From Pseudomonas sputi (GTDB lineage Bacteria; Pseudomonadota; Gammaproteobacteria; Pseudomonadales; Pseudomonadaceae), in NCBI RefSeq assembly GCF_021603585.1, contig NZ_BQHI01000007.1, positions 186,001 to 250,000 of the forward strand: a stretch of DNA of 64,000 bases, given 5' to 3'. Below, one piece after another: positions 12,370-22,269 of this stretch (position 1 is the stretch's first letter; every line of letters starts with the position of its first letter). The notes beneath the pieces were generated by a model that saw nothing but the letters and a program-made list of their open reading frames with translations, had not been told where the DNA came from and did not search any database. The position numbers and the translations under genes were made by a program.

Positions 12370-12903
12370 CTAGTTGTGGATAAGTTCTGCGGCAATCGCC
12401 GCGAGATCGTCAAAAATCAGGGTGTCCACCGGCAAGGTCTTGGCCTGAGTCTTTTCGCCTTTCCCGGTCTTTACCAAAACGGGCTGTGAATCGACGGCTT
12501 TGGCGGCCTCCAGGTCACCAAGGCTGTCGCCGACGAACCAGACATTCGTCAGCGCGACGTTGTAATGCTGTGCGATGGTTTTCAACATCCCCGGTTTCGG
12601 CTTGCGGCAGTCGCAACCCTCATCCGGCCCATGCGGGCAATAAACGATCAGCCCGACTTCACCGCCCTGCTCCGCCACCAGTTCGCGCAGGCGCGCGTGC
12701 ATGGCATCGAGGGTGGCGAGGTCGTAGTAGCCGCGAGCAATGCCCGACTGGTTGGTGGCGACTGCCACCGTCCAGCCGGCCTTGCTCAACTGCGCAATCG
12801 CTTCGATCGAGCCGGGCAGCGGAATCCACTCCTCCACCGACTTGATGTAAGCGTCGGAGTCGTGATTGATCACTCCGTCCCGATCGAGAATCAGCAGTTT
12901 CAA
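12370..12903 (-). CDS. gmhB: D-glycero-beta-D-manno-heptose-1,7-bisphosphate 7-phosphatase
   Basis: A HAD-superfamily phosphatase of the ADP-heptose pathway that feeds the lipopolysaccharide inner core. The start was set at TTG 12903, giving MKLLILDRDGVINHD and 177 residues. The longer frame runs back into glyS. The catalytic aspartates are D7 and D9 of DRDG. The zinc-binding loop CPHGPDEGCDC and the C-terminal FVGDSLGDLEAA motif are present. It begins 10 bp after the glyS stop. Confidence 0.94.
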   Translation of the reverse strand: MKLLILDRDGVINHDSDAYIKSVEEWIPLPGSIEAIAQLSKAGWTVAVATNQSGIARGYYDLATLDAMHARLRELVAEQGGEVGLIVYCPHGPDEGCDCRKPKPGMLKTIAQHYNVALTNVWFVGDSLGDLEAAKAVDSQPVLVKTGKGEKTQAKTLPVDTLIFDDLAAIAAELIHN

Positions 12904-12913
12904 CAGCAGTCCC

Positions 12914-14968
12914 TCAACCCAGCAGCGAAATGTCGGCAACGCCCAGGAACAGGCCACGCAGACGCGCCAGCAGTGCATAGCGGTTGGCCCGCACGTTGGC
13001 GTCTTCGGCATTGACCATCACCGCGTCGAAGAACGCGTCCACCGGCTCGCGCAGGGCGGCCAGACGTGCCAGCGATTCGTTGTACTGACGCGCCGCAGCC
13101 ATTGGCTGTACAGCCTGGTCTGCTTGCTGGATCGCCGAGTACAGCGAGAACTCGTTGGCGTTGTCGAAGTACTTGGCCTGGACTTCGGTCGGCACCGAGC
13201 CTTCCACCTTGCTCAACAGGTTCGATACGCGCTTGTTCACCGCCGCCAGCGCCGCCGCTTCCGGCAGTTTGCAGAAGGCCTGAACCGCTTGTACACGCTG
13301 GTCGAAGTCCAGCGCCGAACCCGGCTTCAGGGCACGCACCGACAGGTAGGTGGCCACATCCACGCCTTCGTCTTCGTAACGGGCACGCAGACGGTCGAAG
13401 ATGAACTCCAGCACGGCGTCGTTCAGGCCGGCAGCCTTGACCTTGGCACCGAAGGCATTCACGGCGAACGCCACGGCGTCGTTCAGGTCCAGGTCCAGTT
13501 GTTTCTCGATCAGGATCCGCAGCACGCCCAGTGCCGCGCGGCGCAGGGCATACGGGTCTTTGCTGCCGGTCGGCAGCATGCCGATGCCGAAGATGCCGAC
13601 CAGGGTGTCGAGCTTGTCGGCGATGGCCACGGCCGCACCGGTCAGGGTGGCAGGCAGTTCAGCGCCGGCACCGCGTGGCATGTACTGCTCGTTCAGCGCC
13701 AGGGCGACGTCTTCCGGTTCGCCGTCATTGAGGGCGTAGTAGTAGCCGGCGACACCTTGCATCTCCGGGAACTCGCCGACCATTTCGGTCGCCAGGTCGC
13801 ACTTGGACAGCAAGCCTGCACGGGCAGCCCACGAAGCGTTGCCGCCGATGCGTGCGGCGATGTACGCGGCCAGTTTCGAGACGCGTTCGGCCTTGTCGTA
13901 GACGCTGCCGAGTTTTTCCTGAAACACCACGTTCTGCAGGCGATCGTTGAACGCTTCGAGCTTCTGCTTCTTGTCCTGCTTGAAGAAGAACTCGGCGTCG
14001 GTCAGACGTGGGCGAACCACCTTCTCGTTACCGGCGATGATCTGCTGCGGGTCTTTGGATTCGATGTTGGCCACGGTGATGAAACGCGGCAGCAACTTGC
14101 CGTCGGCATCCAGCAGGCAGAAGTACTTCTGGTTGTCCTGCATGGTGGTGATCAGCGCTTCCTGCGGCACGTCGAGGAAACGTTCCTCGAACGAGCACAC
14201 CAGCGGCACTGGCCACTCGACCAGCGCGGTCACTTCGTCGAGCAACGCCGGCGGCACGATCGCGGTGCCTTCCTGGCGGGTCGCCAGCTCTTCGGTGCGC
14301 TTGCTGATGATCTCGCGACGCTCGTTGGCGTCGGCCAGCACGTAGGCGGCACGCAGGTCGGCCAGGTAGCTCGCCGGTGAACCGATGCGCACGCTTTGCG
14401 GGTGGTGGAAGCGGTGGCCACGGGATTCACGGCCAGCCTTCTGCGCGAGGATCGTGCAGTCGATGACCTGGTCGCCGAGCAGCATCACCAGCCACTGGGT
14501 CGGACGCACGAACTCTTCCTTGCGCGCACCCCAACGCATGCGTTTCGGGATCGGCAGGTCGTTCAGCGAGTCTTCGACGATGGTCGGCAGCAGGCTGGCG
14601 GTCGGCTTGCCGGCGATGTTCTGGCTGTAGCGCAGTTTCGGACCGCTCTGGTCGATCTCGCTCAGCTCGACGCCGCACTTCTTGGCAAAACCCAGTGCCG
14701 CTTGAGTCGGGTTGCCTTCGGCATCGAACGCGGCCTGACGCGGCGGGCCGTCGAGGTTGATGCTGCGATCCGGCTGCTGGGTGGCCAGCGCAGTGATCAG
14801 CACAGCCAGACGACGCGGCGCGGCGTAGACGGTTTTGCTCTCGTAATTCAGGCCGGCAGCCTGCAGGCCCTTGTCGATACCGGCCAGGAACGCTTCGGCC
14901 AGGGTGTTCAGGGCTTTGGGTGGCAGTTCTTCGGTGCCCAGTTCAACCAGAAAATCTTGAGCACTCAT
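12914..14968 (-). CDS. glyS: Glycyl-tRNA synthetase beta subunit
   Basis: The 684-residue beta chain of the heterotetrameric bacterial glycyl-tRNA synthetase, starting [20 protein letters not shown]. It contains the tRNA-recognition body and a C-terminal anticodon-binding region. Its ATG overlaps the glyQ stop by 4 bp (ATGA), which points to translational coupling and equal synthesis of the two subunits. Length is normal for the genus. Confidence 0.98.
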   Translation of the reverse strand: MSAQDFLVELGTEELPPKALNTLAEAFLAGIDKGLQAAGLNYESKTVYAAPRRLAVLITALATQQPDRSINLDGPPRQAAFDAEGNPTQAALGFAKKCGVELSEIDQSGPKLRYSQNIAGKPTASLLPTIVEDSLNDLPIPKRMRWGARKEEFVRPTQWLVMLLGDQVIDCTILAQKAGRESRGHRFHHPQSVRIGSPASYLADLRAAYVLADANERREIISKRTEELATRQEGTAIVPPALLDEVTALVEWPVPLVCSFEERFLDVPQEALITTMQDNQKYFCLLDADGKLLPRFITVANIESKDPQQIIAGNEKVVRPRLTDAEFFFKQDKKQKLEAFNDRLQNVVFQEKLGSVYDKAERVSKLAAYIAARIGGNASWAARAGLLSKCDLATEMVGEFPEMQGVAGYYYALNDGEPEDVALALNEQYMPRGAGAELPATLTGAAVAIADKLDTLVGIFGIGMLPTGSKDPYALRRAALGVLRILIEKQLDLDLNDAVAFAVNAFGAKVKAAGLNDAVLEFIFDRLRARYEDEGVDVATYLSVRALKPGSALDFDQRVQAVQAFCKLPEAAALAAVNKRVSNLLSKVEGSVPTEVQAKYFDNANEFSLYSAIQQADQAVQPMAAARQYNESLARLAALREPVDAFFDAVMVNAEDANVRANRYALLARLRGLFLGVADISLLG

Positions 14969-15918
14969 TGTGCAGCCTCCAGCTTGGCCAGTACTTCGTC
15001 ACGCAGGTCCGGGGTTGCCATCGGGAAGCCCAGCTTGGCACGGGCCAGCAGGTAGGCTTGGGCGACGGAACGCGCCAGGGTGCGAACGCGCAGAATGTAT
15101 TGCTGACGCGCGGTCACCGAGATAGCCCGGCGCGCATCCAGCAGGTTGAAGGTGTGCGAGGCCTTCAGAACCATTTCGTAGCTTGGCAACGGCAGCGGCT
15201 GGTCGAGTTCGATCAGGCGCTTGGCTTCGCTTTCATAGAAGTCGAACAGTTCGAACAGTTTGTCGACGTTGGCGTGTTCGAAGTTATAGGTGGATTGCTC
15301 CACTTCGTTCTGGTGGAACACGTCGCCGTAAGTCACTTTGCCGAACGGACCGTCAGCCCAGACCAGGTCGTAGACCGAATCCACGCCTTGCAGATACATG
15401 GCCAGACGCTCGAGACCGTAGGTGATCTCGCCGGTCACCGGGTAGCACTCGATGCCGCCCGCTTGCTGGAAGTAGGTGAACTGAGTCACTTCCATGCCGT
15501 TCAGCCAGACTTCCCAGCCCAGACCCCAGGCGCCGAGGGTCGGCGATTCCCAGTTGTCTTCGACGAAGCGGATGTCGTGGACCAGCGGGTCCAGGCCGAC
15601 ATGCTTGAGGGAGCCCAGGTACAGCTCCTGGAAGTTGTCCGGGTTCGGCTTCAGGACCACCTGGAACTGGTAGTAGTGCTGCAGACGGTTCGGGTTTTCG
15701 CCGTAACGGCCGTCAGTCGGACGGCGGCTTGGCTGCACGTAGGCGGCGTTCCAGGTTTCCGGGCCGATGGCGCGCAGGAATGTCGCGGTGTGGAAAGTGC
15801 CGGCGCCTACTTCCATATCGTAGGGCTGAAGTACCACACAACCTTGCTCGGCCCAGTATTGCTGGAGCGCGAGGATCAAGTCTTGGAAGGTACGCACGGC
15901 TGGCGTAGGCTGGCTCAC
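14965..15918 (-). CDS. glyQ: Glycyl-tRNA synthetase alpha subunit
   Basis: The class II catalytic subunit that activates glycine, 317 residues if translation starts at GTG 15918 ([20 protein letters not shown]). A GTG at 15927 adds three residues and cannot be excluded. The second GTG lies a better distance from the CAGGTG upstream. Motifs include [20 protein letters not shown] and [20 protein letters not shown]. It is first in the glyQ-glyS-gmhB-plsC operon and divergent from tag. Confidence 0.96.
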   Translation of the reverse strand: MSQPTPAVRTFQDLILALQQYWAEQGCVVLQPYDMEVGAGTFHTATFLRAIGPETWNAAYVQPSRRPTDGRYGENPNRLQHYYQFQVVLKPNPDNFQELYLGSLKHVGLDPLVHDIRFVEDNWESPTLGAWGLGWEVWLNGMEVTQFTYFQQAGGIECYPVTGEITYGLERLAMYLQGVDSVYDLVWADGPFGKVTYGDVFHQNEVEQSTYNFEHANVDKLFELFDFYESEAKRLIELDQPLPLPSYEMVLKASHTFNLLDARRAISVTARQQYILRVRTLARSVAQAYLLARAKLGFPMATPDLRDEVLAKLEAAQ

Positions 15919-15998
15919 GAAATTCACCTGTTTCTTGGGCTGCGATTTAAAGAGCGGGAGTATACCCGATTCAGTCGCACCTCCACCCCTGGAGCCTT

Positions 15999-16556
15999 AT
16001 GCCACGCTGCTTTTGGTGCAACGAAGATCCGCTGTACATGGCTTACCACGATCAGGAGTGGGGTACGCCGCTACGCGATGCGCAGGGTTTGTTCGAGTTG
16101 CTTTTGCTCGAAGGGTTCCAGGCCGGGCTGTCGTGGATCACCGTGCTGCGCAAGCGCGAGCGATATCGCGAGGTGTTGTTCGGCTTCGACGTACAGCGCG
16201 TGGCGCAGATGAGCGACGCGGAAATCGACGAATTGATGCTCGATCCGGGGATCATCCGCAACCGCCTCAAGCTCAATGCCGCTCGGCGCAATGCCCAGGC
16301 CTGGCTGGCGCTGGAAGATCCGGTGGCCTTCCTCTGGTCGTTTGTGGATAACCGCCCGGTGATCAATCATTTCAAGGATCGCAGCGAAGTCCCGGCCATC
16401 ACCCCGCAGGCTGTGGCCATGAGCAAAGGCCTGAAAAAGGCCGGTTTCACCTTCGTCGGTCCGACCATCTGCTACGCACTGATGCAGGCCTCGGGCATGG
16501 TCATGGATCACACTCAGGACTGCGATCGCTACGCGCAGCTCGCCAACGGCGGTTAG
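15999..16556 (+). CDS. tag: DNA-3-methyladenine glycosylase I
   Basis: Removes 3-methyladenine from alkylated DNA in base-excision repair. The 185 residues carry the zinc ligands expected from E. coli Tag: Cys4 and His17 at the N-terminus (PRCFWCNED, YHDQEWG) and His171 and Cys175 at the C-terminus (DHTQDC). The helix-hairpin-helix-type core GIIRNRLKLNAARRNA is also present. It lies in the conserved order glyQ / tag / htrB. A perfect DnaA box lies inside the gene (16343-16351). Confidence 0.96.
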   Translation: MPRCFWCNEDPLYMAYHDQEWGTPLRDAQGLFELLLLEGFQAGLSWITVLRKRERYREVLFGFDVQRVAQMSDAEIDELMLDPGIIRNRLKLNAARRNAQAWLALEDPVAFLWSFVDNRPVINHFKDRSEVPAITPQAVAMSKGLKKAGFTFVGPTICYALMQASGMVMDHTQDCDRYAQLANGG

Positions 16557-16596
16557 AATGGCCGCCTCGCGCACAGCACAAGATCAGGAGTGACCT

Positions 16597-17484
16597 GTGG
16601 AAAAGTTTAAAGGCGCCATGCTGGTTGGCGCTCTGCGGCTGTTTGCCCTGCTGCCGTGGCGGGCCGTGCAGGCCGTGGGTTCGGCAATCGGCTGGATCAT
16701 GTGGAAAACCCCCAACCGTTCCCGCGATGTGGTGCGGATCAACCTGGCCAAATGTTTTCCACAGATGGACCCGGCCGAACGCGAGCGTCTGGTCGGTCAA
16801 AGCTTGAAAGACATCGGCAAGTCTCTGACCGAAAGCGCCTGCGCCTGGATCTGGCCGGCCCAGCGCTCCATCGACCTGGTGCGCGAAGTCGAAGGCCTTG
16901 AAGTGCTGAAAGACGCGCTGGCCTCGGGCAAGGGCGTGGTCGGCATCACCAGTCACCTGGGCAACTGGGAAGTGCTCAACCACTTCTACTGCAGCCAGTG
17001 CAAACCGATCATTTTCTACCGGCCGCCGAAGCTCAAAGCGGTGGATGAATTGCTGCGCAAACAGCGCGTGCAACTGGGCAACAAGGTGGCTGCGTCGACC
17101 AAAGAAGGCATCCTCAGCGTCATCAAGGAAGTGCGCAAGGGTGGTCAGGTGGGGATTCCCGCGGATCCGGAGCCGGCGGAGTCGGCCGGGATTTTCGTGC
17201 CGTTCTTCGCCACTCAGGCCCTGACCAGCAAGTTCGTGCCGAACATGCTCGCCGGTGGCAAGGCCGTCGGCGTATTCCTGCATGCGCTGCGTCTGCCGGA
17301 CGGTTCCGGCTATAAGGTGATCCTTGAGGCAGCGCCGGAAGCGATGTACAGCACCGACACCGAAACGTCCTGCGCGGCGATGAGTCAGGTGGTCGAGCGT
17401 TATGTGGCGGCTTATCCGAGCCAGTACATGTGGAGCATGAAACGCTTCAAGAAGCGTCCGCCAGGCGAGGCGCGCTGGTACTGA
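16597..17484 (+). CDS. htrB: Lipid A biosynthesis lauroyl acyltransferase (HtrB/LpxL family)
   Basis: A 295-residue inner-membrane enzyme that adds a secondary acyl chain to lipid A. It has a short N-terminal hydrophobic segment, the catalytic H-x4-E motif SHLGNWE (His120 and Glu125) and the downstream IPADPEPAESAGIFVPFFA region of the LpxL/LpxM family. The position next to tag equals that of P. aeruginosa PA0011 (HtrB1). The start is GTG 16597 with AGGAGTGA upstream. Confidence 0.92.
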   Translation: MEKFKGAMLVGALRLFALLPWRAVQAVGSAIGWIMWKTPNRSRDVVRINLAKCFPQMDPAERERLVGQSLKDIGKSLTESACAWIWPAQRSIDLVREVEGLEVLKDALASGKGVVGITSHLGNWEVLNHFYCSQCKPIIFYRPPKLKAVDELLRKQRVQLGNKVAASTKEGILSVIKEVRKGGQVGIPADPEPAESAGIFVPFFATQALTSKFVPNMLAGGKAVGVFLHALRLPDGSGYKVILEAAPEAMYSTDTETSCAAMSQVVERYVAAYPSQYMWSMKRFKKRPPGEARWY

Positions 17485-17500
17485 TCGGCGATGTACATAG

Positions 17501-17530
17501 GTGGATAACCTGACCCAACGGGTTATCCAC
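17501..17530. repeat. Inverted repeat built from two DnaA-box sequences between convergent genes
   Basis: GTGGATAACC at 17501-17510 and its exact complement GGTTATCCAC at 17521-17530 flank a 10-base spacer. The right arm continues into a perfect DnaA box at 17523-17531. It lies between the stops of htrB and the TPR gene. It could fold as a transcript-end hairpin, but no T-run follows, so a protein-binding role is as likely. Confidence 0.7.
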
Positions 17531-17535
17531 AGCCG

Positions 17536-17850
17536 TCACGGTTTCTGCCGTTCGAGTTTCTTCAGAAACACCGTCATTTCCTTTTCGGCCTGCTTGTCGC
17601 CATGGGCCCGGGCCGCTTCCAGTCCCTGCTCCCACGCCTGTCGCGCAGCCACCAGATCACCCAGTGCCAGTTGCGCCTTGCCCAACAGTTTCCACGCGGC
17701 CGAATACTTCGGGTCGAAACCGACACACTGCTGGAAATGCTCGGCCGCCTTCGCGTTCTCCCCCCGATCCAGATAGCCCTTGCCGAGGCCAAAGCGCAGC
17801 AATGAGTTATCCACACCCTTGGCGAGCATTTTTTCCAGGGATTCGATCAT
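17536..17850 (-). CDS. Small tetratricopeptide-repeat protein
   Basis: A 104-residue soluble protein made of about three TPR units (LLRFGLGKGYLDRGENAKAAEHFQQCV, SAAWKLLGKAQLALGDLVAARQAWEQGL and the C-terminal helix). There is no signal peptide. It probably mediates protein-protein contacts; no partner can be named. It follows trkA with 20 bp between them on the minus strand and may be the last gene of the def-fmt-rsmB-trkA transcript. A perfect DnaA box overlaps its 5' codons (17807-17815). Confidence 0.88.
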   Translation of the reverse strand: MIESLEKMLAKGVDNSLLRFGLGKGYLDRGENAKAAEHFQQCVGFDPKYSAAWKLLGKAQLALGDLVAARQAWEQGLEAARAHGDKQAEKEMTVFLKKLERQKP

Positions 17851-17870
17851 CGCTCTCGCCTCTTGGTCGG

Positions 17871-19247
17871 TCAGAAGAAACTCAGGCCCACGTGGAACAG
17901 CTTCTCCACATCGCGAATGTGCTTTTTATCCACAAGGAACAGAATCACATGGTCGCCCGCGGCAATCACCGTGTCGTCGTGGGCGATGATCACTTCTTCA
18001 TCGCGGATGATCGCGCCGATGGTGGTGCCCGGAGGCAGCGCGATGTTTTCAATGGCCTTGCCGATGACTTTGCTCGACTTCGAATCGCCATGGGCTACCG
18101 CTTCGATGGCTTCCGCCGCGCCCCGGCGCAGTGAGTGCACGCTGACGATATCGCCGCGCCGTACGTGGGCCAGCAAGGTGCCGATGGTCGCCAGTTGCGG
18201 GCTGATGGCGATGTCGATATCACCGCCCTGGATCAAGTCGACGTAGGCCGGGTTGTTGATGATCGTCATGACCTTCTTCGCGCCCAGACGCTTGGCCAGC
18301 AACGATGACATGATGTTGGCTTCGTCATCGTTGGTCAGGGCGAGGAAGATATCCGCGTCGGCGATGTTCTCTTCCATCAGCAAGTCGCGATCCGACGCGC
18401 TGCCCTGCAGCACCACGGTGCTGTCGAGGGTGTCGGAGAGATAACGGCAGCGAGCCGGGTTCATCTCGATGATCTTCACCTGATAGCGGCTTTCGATGGC
18501 CTCGGCCAGCCGTTCGCCGATCTGCCCGCCACCGGCGATGACAATGCGCTTGTAGCTTTCGTCGAGCCGGCGCATTTCGCTCATCACCGCGCGAATATTC
18601 GCACGGGCGGCGATGAAGAAAACTTCATCGTCCGCCTCGATCACCGTGTCGCCCTGGGGAAGAATCGGTCGGTCGCGGCGGAAAATTGCGGCCACTCGGG
18701 TTTCCACATTCGGCATGTGTTCGCGCAACTGGCGCAGTTGCTGACCCACCAGCGGCCCGCCGTAGTAGGCGCGCACCGCCACCAGTTGCGCCTGGCCTTC
18801 GGCGAAATCGATCACCTGCAAGGCGCCGGGGTGCTGGATCAAACGCTTGATGTAGTTGGTGACCACTTGCTCGGGGCTGATCAGCACGTCGACCGGAATC
18901 GCCTCGTTCTGGAACAGTTGCTCCTCGCGGGTCAGGTACGACGCTTCGCGCACCCGGGCAATCTTGGTCGGGGTGTGGAACAGGGTGTGAGCAACCTGGC
19001 AGGCGACCATGTTGGTTTCGTCGCTGTTGGTCACCGCCACCAGCATGTCGGCGTCGTCGGCGCCGGCCTGACGCAGCACGGTCGGCAGTGAGCCACGACC
19101 CTGCACGGTGCGGATGTCGAGGCGGTCGCCAAGATCGCGGAGACGGTCGCCGTCAGTGTCGACCACCGTGATGTCATTGGCCTCGCTGGCCAGATGTTCA
19201 GCCAGCGAACCGCCGACCTGTCCCGCACCGAGGATGATGATTTTCAT
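17871..19247 (-). CDS. trkA: Trk potassium uptake regulatory protein TrkA
   Basis: A peripheral membrane NAD(H)-binding protein that controls the TrkH/TrkG potassium channels. The 458 residues contain two Rossmann RCK-N domains ([18 protein letters not shown] at the start and [17 protein letters not shown] near residue 232), each followed by an RCK-C domain. Length is normal. It is 22 bp downstream of rsmB in the def-fmt-rsmB-trkA order that is widely conserved in gammaproteobacteria. A perfect DnaA box lies in the 3' end (17926-17934). Confidence 0.97.
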   Translation of the reverse strand: MKIIILGAGQVGGSLAEHLASEANDITVVDTDGDRLRDLGDRLDIRTVQGRGSLPTVLRQAGADDADMLVAVTNSDETNMVACQVAHTLFHTPTKIARVREASYLTREEQLFQNEAIPVDVLISPEQVVTNYIKRLIQHPGALQVIDFAEGQAQLVAVRAYYGGPLVGQQLRQLREHMPNVETRVAAIFRRDRPILPQGDTVIEADDEVFFIAARANIRAVMSEMRRLDESYKRIVIAGGGQIGERLAEAIESRYQVKIIEMNPARCRYLSDTLDSTVVLQGSASDRDLLMEENIADADIFLALTNDDEANIMSSLLAKRLGAKKVMTIINNPAYVDLIQGGDIDIAISPQLATIGTLLAHVRRGDIVSVHSLRRGAAEAIEAVAHGDSKSSKVIGKAIENIALPPGTTIGAIIRDEEVIIAHDDTVIAAGDHVILFLVDKKHIRDVEKLFHVGLSFF

Positions 19248-19269
19248 CCAGTCACTCCATTGAATCCGT

Positions 19270-20580
19270 TTAGCTGCGCGCGGCAGCGATCTTGATCAGC
19301 TTGGCGTAGTAGAACCCGTCGTGCCCGCCCTGCTGGGCCAGCAATTGGCGACCATGGGGCTGCTTGATCCCGGCGGCGGTGGCCAGATCCAGCTCCCGTG
19401 CGCCCGGTGTGCGCCCAAGGAAAGCGGCGATCACTTCGGTGTTCTCGGTCGGCAAGGTCGAGCAGGTGGCGTAGAGCAGGATGCCGCCCACCTCGAGGGT
19501 TTTCCACATCGCGTCGAGCAACTCGCCTTGCAGTTGCGCGAGGGCAGCGATGTCGTCGGCCTGACGGGTCAGTTTGATGTCCGGATGACGGCGAATCACC
19601 CCGGTGGCCGAGCACGGTGCGTCGAGCAGGATGCGCTGGAACGGTTTGCCATCCCACCACGCTGCCGTGTCGCGACCGTCGGCGGCAATCAGTTCGGCAC
19701 TCAAACCGAGACGTTCGAGGTTTTCCTTTACCCGCACCAGACGTTTGGCTTCCAGGTCCACCGCCACCACACCGGCCAGCGCCGGTTCGGCTTCGAGGAT
19801 ATGGCACGTCTTGCCGCCCGGCGCGCAGCAGGCGTCCAGCACTCGCTGACCCGGCGCGAGGTCGAGCAGGTCGGCGGCCAGTTGCGCGGCTTCGTCCTGC
19901 ACGCTGATCCAGCCTTCGGCGAAACCCGGCAGGCTGCGCACGTCGGTGGCAGCGTCGAGGACAATGCCGTCGCGGCTGAAGGTGCACTGCTGTGCGGCGA
20001 TACCCGCTTCGGTCAGCAGACTCAGGTAGGCATCGCGGCTGTGATGACGGCGATTGACCCGCAGGATCATCGGCGGATGCGCGTTGTTGGCTTCGCAGAT
20101 GGTTTCCCATTGCTCGGGCCAGAAGGCCTTGAGGGATTTTTGCAGCCAGCGCGGGTGGGCAGTGCGCACCACCGGATCGCGTTCCAGTTCGGCGAAGATC
20201 GCCTCACTTTCCCGTTGGGCATTGCGCAACACGGCGTTGAGCAGGCCCTTGGCCCACGGTTTTTTCAGCTTGTCGGCGCAACCGACGGTTTCGCCGATGG
20301 CGGCGTGCGGCGGGACGCGGGTGTAGAGCAACTGGTAGAGACCGATCAGCAGCAACGCCTCGACATCGGCGTCCGCCGCCTTGAACGGTTTCTGTAACAG
20401 CTTTTCCGCCAGCGCCGATAAACGCGGCTGCCAGCGTGCGGTGCCGAACGCGAGGTCCTGGGTGAAGCCGCGATCGCGATCCTCGACCTTGTCCAGTTGC
20501 GTCGGCAGGGAACTGTTGAGCGAAGCCTTGCCGCTCAGGACAGCGGCGAGTGCCTTGGCGGCGGCCAGACGCGGATTCAT
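19270..20580 (-). CDS. rsmB: 16S rRNA (cytosine-967-C5)-methyltransferase
   Basis: A 436-residue enzyme with an N-terminal NusB-like domain (about 1-140) and a C-terminal SAM-dependent methyltransferase domain. Visible motifs are the SAM loop [15 protein letters not shown], motif [19 protein letters not shown] with one catalytic Cys, and motif [13 protein letters not shown] with the second catalytic Cys. Its start overlaps the fmt stop by 4 bp. Confidence 0.96.
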   Translation of the reverse strand: MNPRLAAAKALAAVLSGKASLNSSLPTQLDKVEDRDRGFTQDLAFGTARWQPRLSALAEKLLQKPFKAADADVEALLLIGLYQLLYTRVPPHAAIGETVGCADKLKKPWAKGLLNAVLRNAQRESEAIFAELERDPVVRTAHPRWLQKSLKAFWPEQWETICEANNAHPPMILRVNRRHHSRDAYLSLLTEAGIAAQQCTFSRDGIVLDAATDVRSLPGFAEGWISVQDEAAQLAADLLDLAPGQRVLDACCAPGGKTCHILEAEPALAGVVAVDLEAKRLVRVKENLERLGLSAELIAADGRDTAAWWDGKPFQRILLDAPCSATGVIRRHPDIKLTRQADDIAALAQLQGELLDAMWKTLEVGGILLYATCSTLPTENTEVIAAFLGRTPGARELDLATAAGIKQPHGRQLLAQQGGHDGFYYAKLIKIAAARS

Positions 20581-21536
20581 TGCGCGTCCACCGCTGCGCC
20601 CAGCACGATGCCGGTGGCGAATTTCTCACGACGACTGTTGAACAGATCGCTGAAGTTCAGCGCCTTGCCGCCGGGCAATTGCAGGCGAGTCAGGCACAGC
20701 GCCTGTTCGCCACAGGCGACGAGCAGACCGTCCTTGCTGGCGCCGAGAATCGTGCCCGGTGCGCCTTTGCCTTCGGCCAGTGTCGCCGCCAGCACTTTCA
20801 GCGCTTCGCCGTTGAGCGTGCTGTGGGTGATCGGCCATGGGTTGAAGGCGCGGACCAGACGTTCCAGCTCAACGGCCGGACGGCTCCAGTCAATGCGTGC
20901 TTCGTCCTTGTTCAGTTTGTGCGCGTAGGTGGCGAGCTCGTCGTTCTGCACTTCGCCTTCCAGCGTGCCAGCGGCCAGACCGGCAATCGCTTGCACCACG
21001 GCGGGCGGGCCCATCTCGGCGAGGCGATCGTGGAGGCTGCCGCCGGTGTCGCCGGCGCTGATCGGAGTCACGACCTTGAGCAGCATCGGCCCGGTATCGA
21101 GGCCGGCTTCCATACGCATCACGGTCACACCGCTCTCGGCATCGCCTGCTTCCACAGCGCGCTGGATCGGCGCCGCACCGCGCCAGCGCGGCAGCAGGGA
21201 GGCGTGACTGTTGATGCAACCCAGACGCGGAATATCCAGCACCGCTTGCGGCAGGATCAGGCCGTAGGCGACTACCACCATCAAGTCAGGCTTCAACGCG
21301 GCGAGCTCGGCTTGAGCGTCAGCGTTGCGCAGGGTCGGCGGCTGCAACACCTGGATATTGTTTTCCAGGGCGAGCTGTTTGACCGGGCTCGGCATCAGTT
21401 TTTGCCCACGACCGGCCGGACGATCTGGTTGGGTGTAGACCGCAACGATCTCGTGAGGGCTGTCCAACAGGGCCTTGAGGTGTTCGGCGGCGAATTCCGG
21501 GGTGCCGGCAAAAACGATGCGCAGTGGCTCAGTCAT
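20577..21536 (-). CDS. fmt: Methionyl-tRNA formyltransferase
   Basis: Formylates the initiator Met-tRNA using 10-formyltetrahydrofolate. The 319 residues show the formyltransferase N-terminal domain with [37 protein letters not shown], including the Asn, His and SLLPRWRG residues of the active site, and a C-terminal OB-fold-like tRNA-binding domain. It lies downstream of def; a hairpin with a T-rich tail (21559-21582) sits between them and could limit read-through. Confidence 0.97.
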   Translation of the reverse strand: MTEPLRIVFAGTPEFAAEHLKALLDSPHEIVAVYTQPDRPAGRGQKLMPSPVKQLALENNIQVLQPPTLRNADAQAELAALKPDLMVVVAYGLILPQAVLDIPRLGCINSHASLLPRWRGAAPIQRAVEAGDAESGVTVMRMEAGLDTGPMLLKVVTPISAGDTGGSLHDRLAEMGPPAVVQAIAGLAAGTLEGEVQNDELATYAHKLNKDEARIDWSRPAVELERLVRAFNPWPITHSTLNGEALKVLAATLAEGKGAPGTILGASKDGLLVACGEQALCLTRLQLPGGKALNFSDLFNSRREKFATGIVLGAAVDAQ

Positions 21537-21558
21537 GGGGGGAGTCTCATAAAAAGAA

Positions 21559-21582
21559 AAAGGCTTGCCGCAGCAAGCCTTT
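21559..21582 (-). terminator. Hairpin with T-rich tail between def and fmt
   Basis: AAAGGCTTGC at 21559-21568 pairs exactly with GCAAGCCTTT at 21573-21582 around a CGCA loop. Read on the minus strand the stem is followed by a T-rich stretch (21545-21560). This is a standard intrinsic-terminator shape, placed inside the expected def-fmt transcript 11 bp after the def stop. It may end part of the def transcripts or act as an attenuator. Confidence 0.8.
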
Positions 21583-21593
21583 GAAGAGGGGCA

Positions 21594-22100
21594 TCAAGCG
21601 TTCTGGCGGTGCTGCTTTTCCAGTTTCTTCTTGATCCGGTCGCGTTTGAGCGTGGACAGGTAATCGACGAACAACTTGCCGTTGAGGTGGTCGCATTCGT
21701 GCTGGATGCACACCGCGAGCAGGCCTTCGGCGATCAGTTCGTAAGGCTTGCCGTCACGATCAAGTGCCTTGATCTTGACCTTTTGCGGGCGGTCGACATT
21801 TTCGTAGAAGCCCGGCACCGAGAGGCAGCCTTCCTGGTATTGCTCCATTTCGTCGGTCAGCGGCTCGAACTCGGGATTGATGAACACCCGCGGTTCGGTG
21901 CGGTCTTCGGAAAGGTCCATCACGACGATACGTTTGTGCACATTGACCTGGGTCGCGGCAAGGCCGATGCCCGGCGCTTCATACATTGTTTCAAACATGT
22001 CATCGACCAGCTGACGCACTTCGTCGTCCACTACAGCCACAGGTTTGGCGATAGTGCGCAGACGCGGGTCCGGAAATTCGAGGATGTTCAAAATGGCCAT
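21594..22100 (-). CDS. def: Peptide deformylase
   Basis: Removes the N-formyl group from nascent proteins. The 168 residues have all three deformylase motifs: GIGLAATQ (about 44-51), EGCLSVPG with metal ligand Cys92, and QHECDHLNG with His134, Glu135 and His138. The start was placed at ATG 22100 ([15 protein letters not shown]). The longer frame to 22220 would add 40 residues not found in the family. It is divergent from the LysM gene at 22270. Confidence 0.97.
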   Translation of the reverse strand: MAILNILEFPDPRLRTIAKPVAVVDDEVRQLVDDMFETMYEAPGIGLAATQVNVHKRIVVMDLSEDRTEPRVFINPEFEPLTDEMEQYQEGCLSVPGFYENVDRPQKVKIKALDRDGKPYELIAEGLLAVCIQHECDHLNGKLFVDYLSTLKRDRIKKKLEKQHRQNA

Positions 22101-22269
22101 AAGCTTGATTGCTGCACGTGTGAGGTAAAGTCGGGCGATGGCCTGGCGGGTCCGAAGATGCAGGCTACCGTTGTGAAACGTAGCGCCCTGCTTTTCAGCA
22201 TAGAGCAGGGAGCGAGCCACGGGGGCTCTGGCGTTTCACGCGAACGCACATGATAAAGGGATTCACCGC

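Noticed and set aside
12866-14380. A 504-codon plus-strand frame opposite glyS
   Set aside because: Antisense shadow of glyS.
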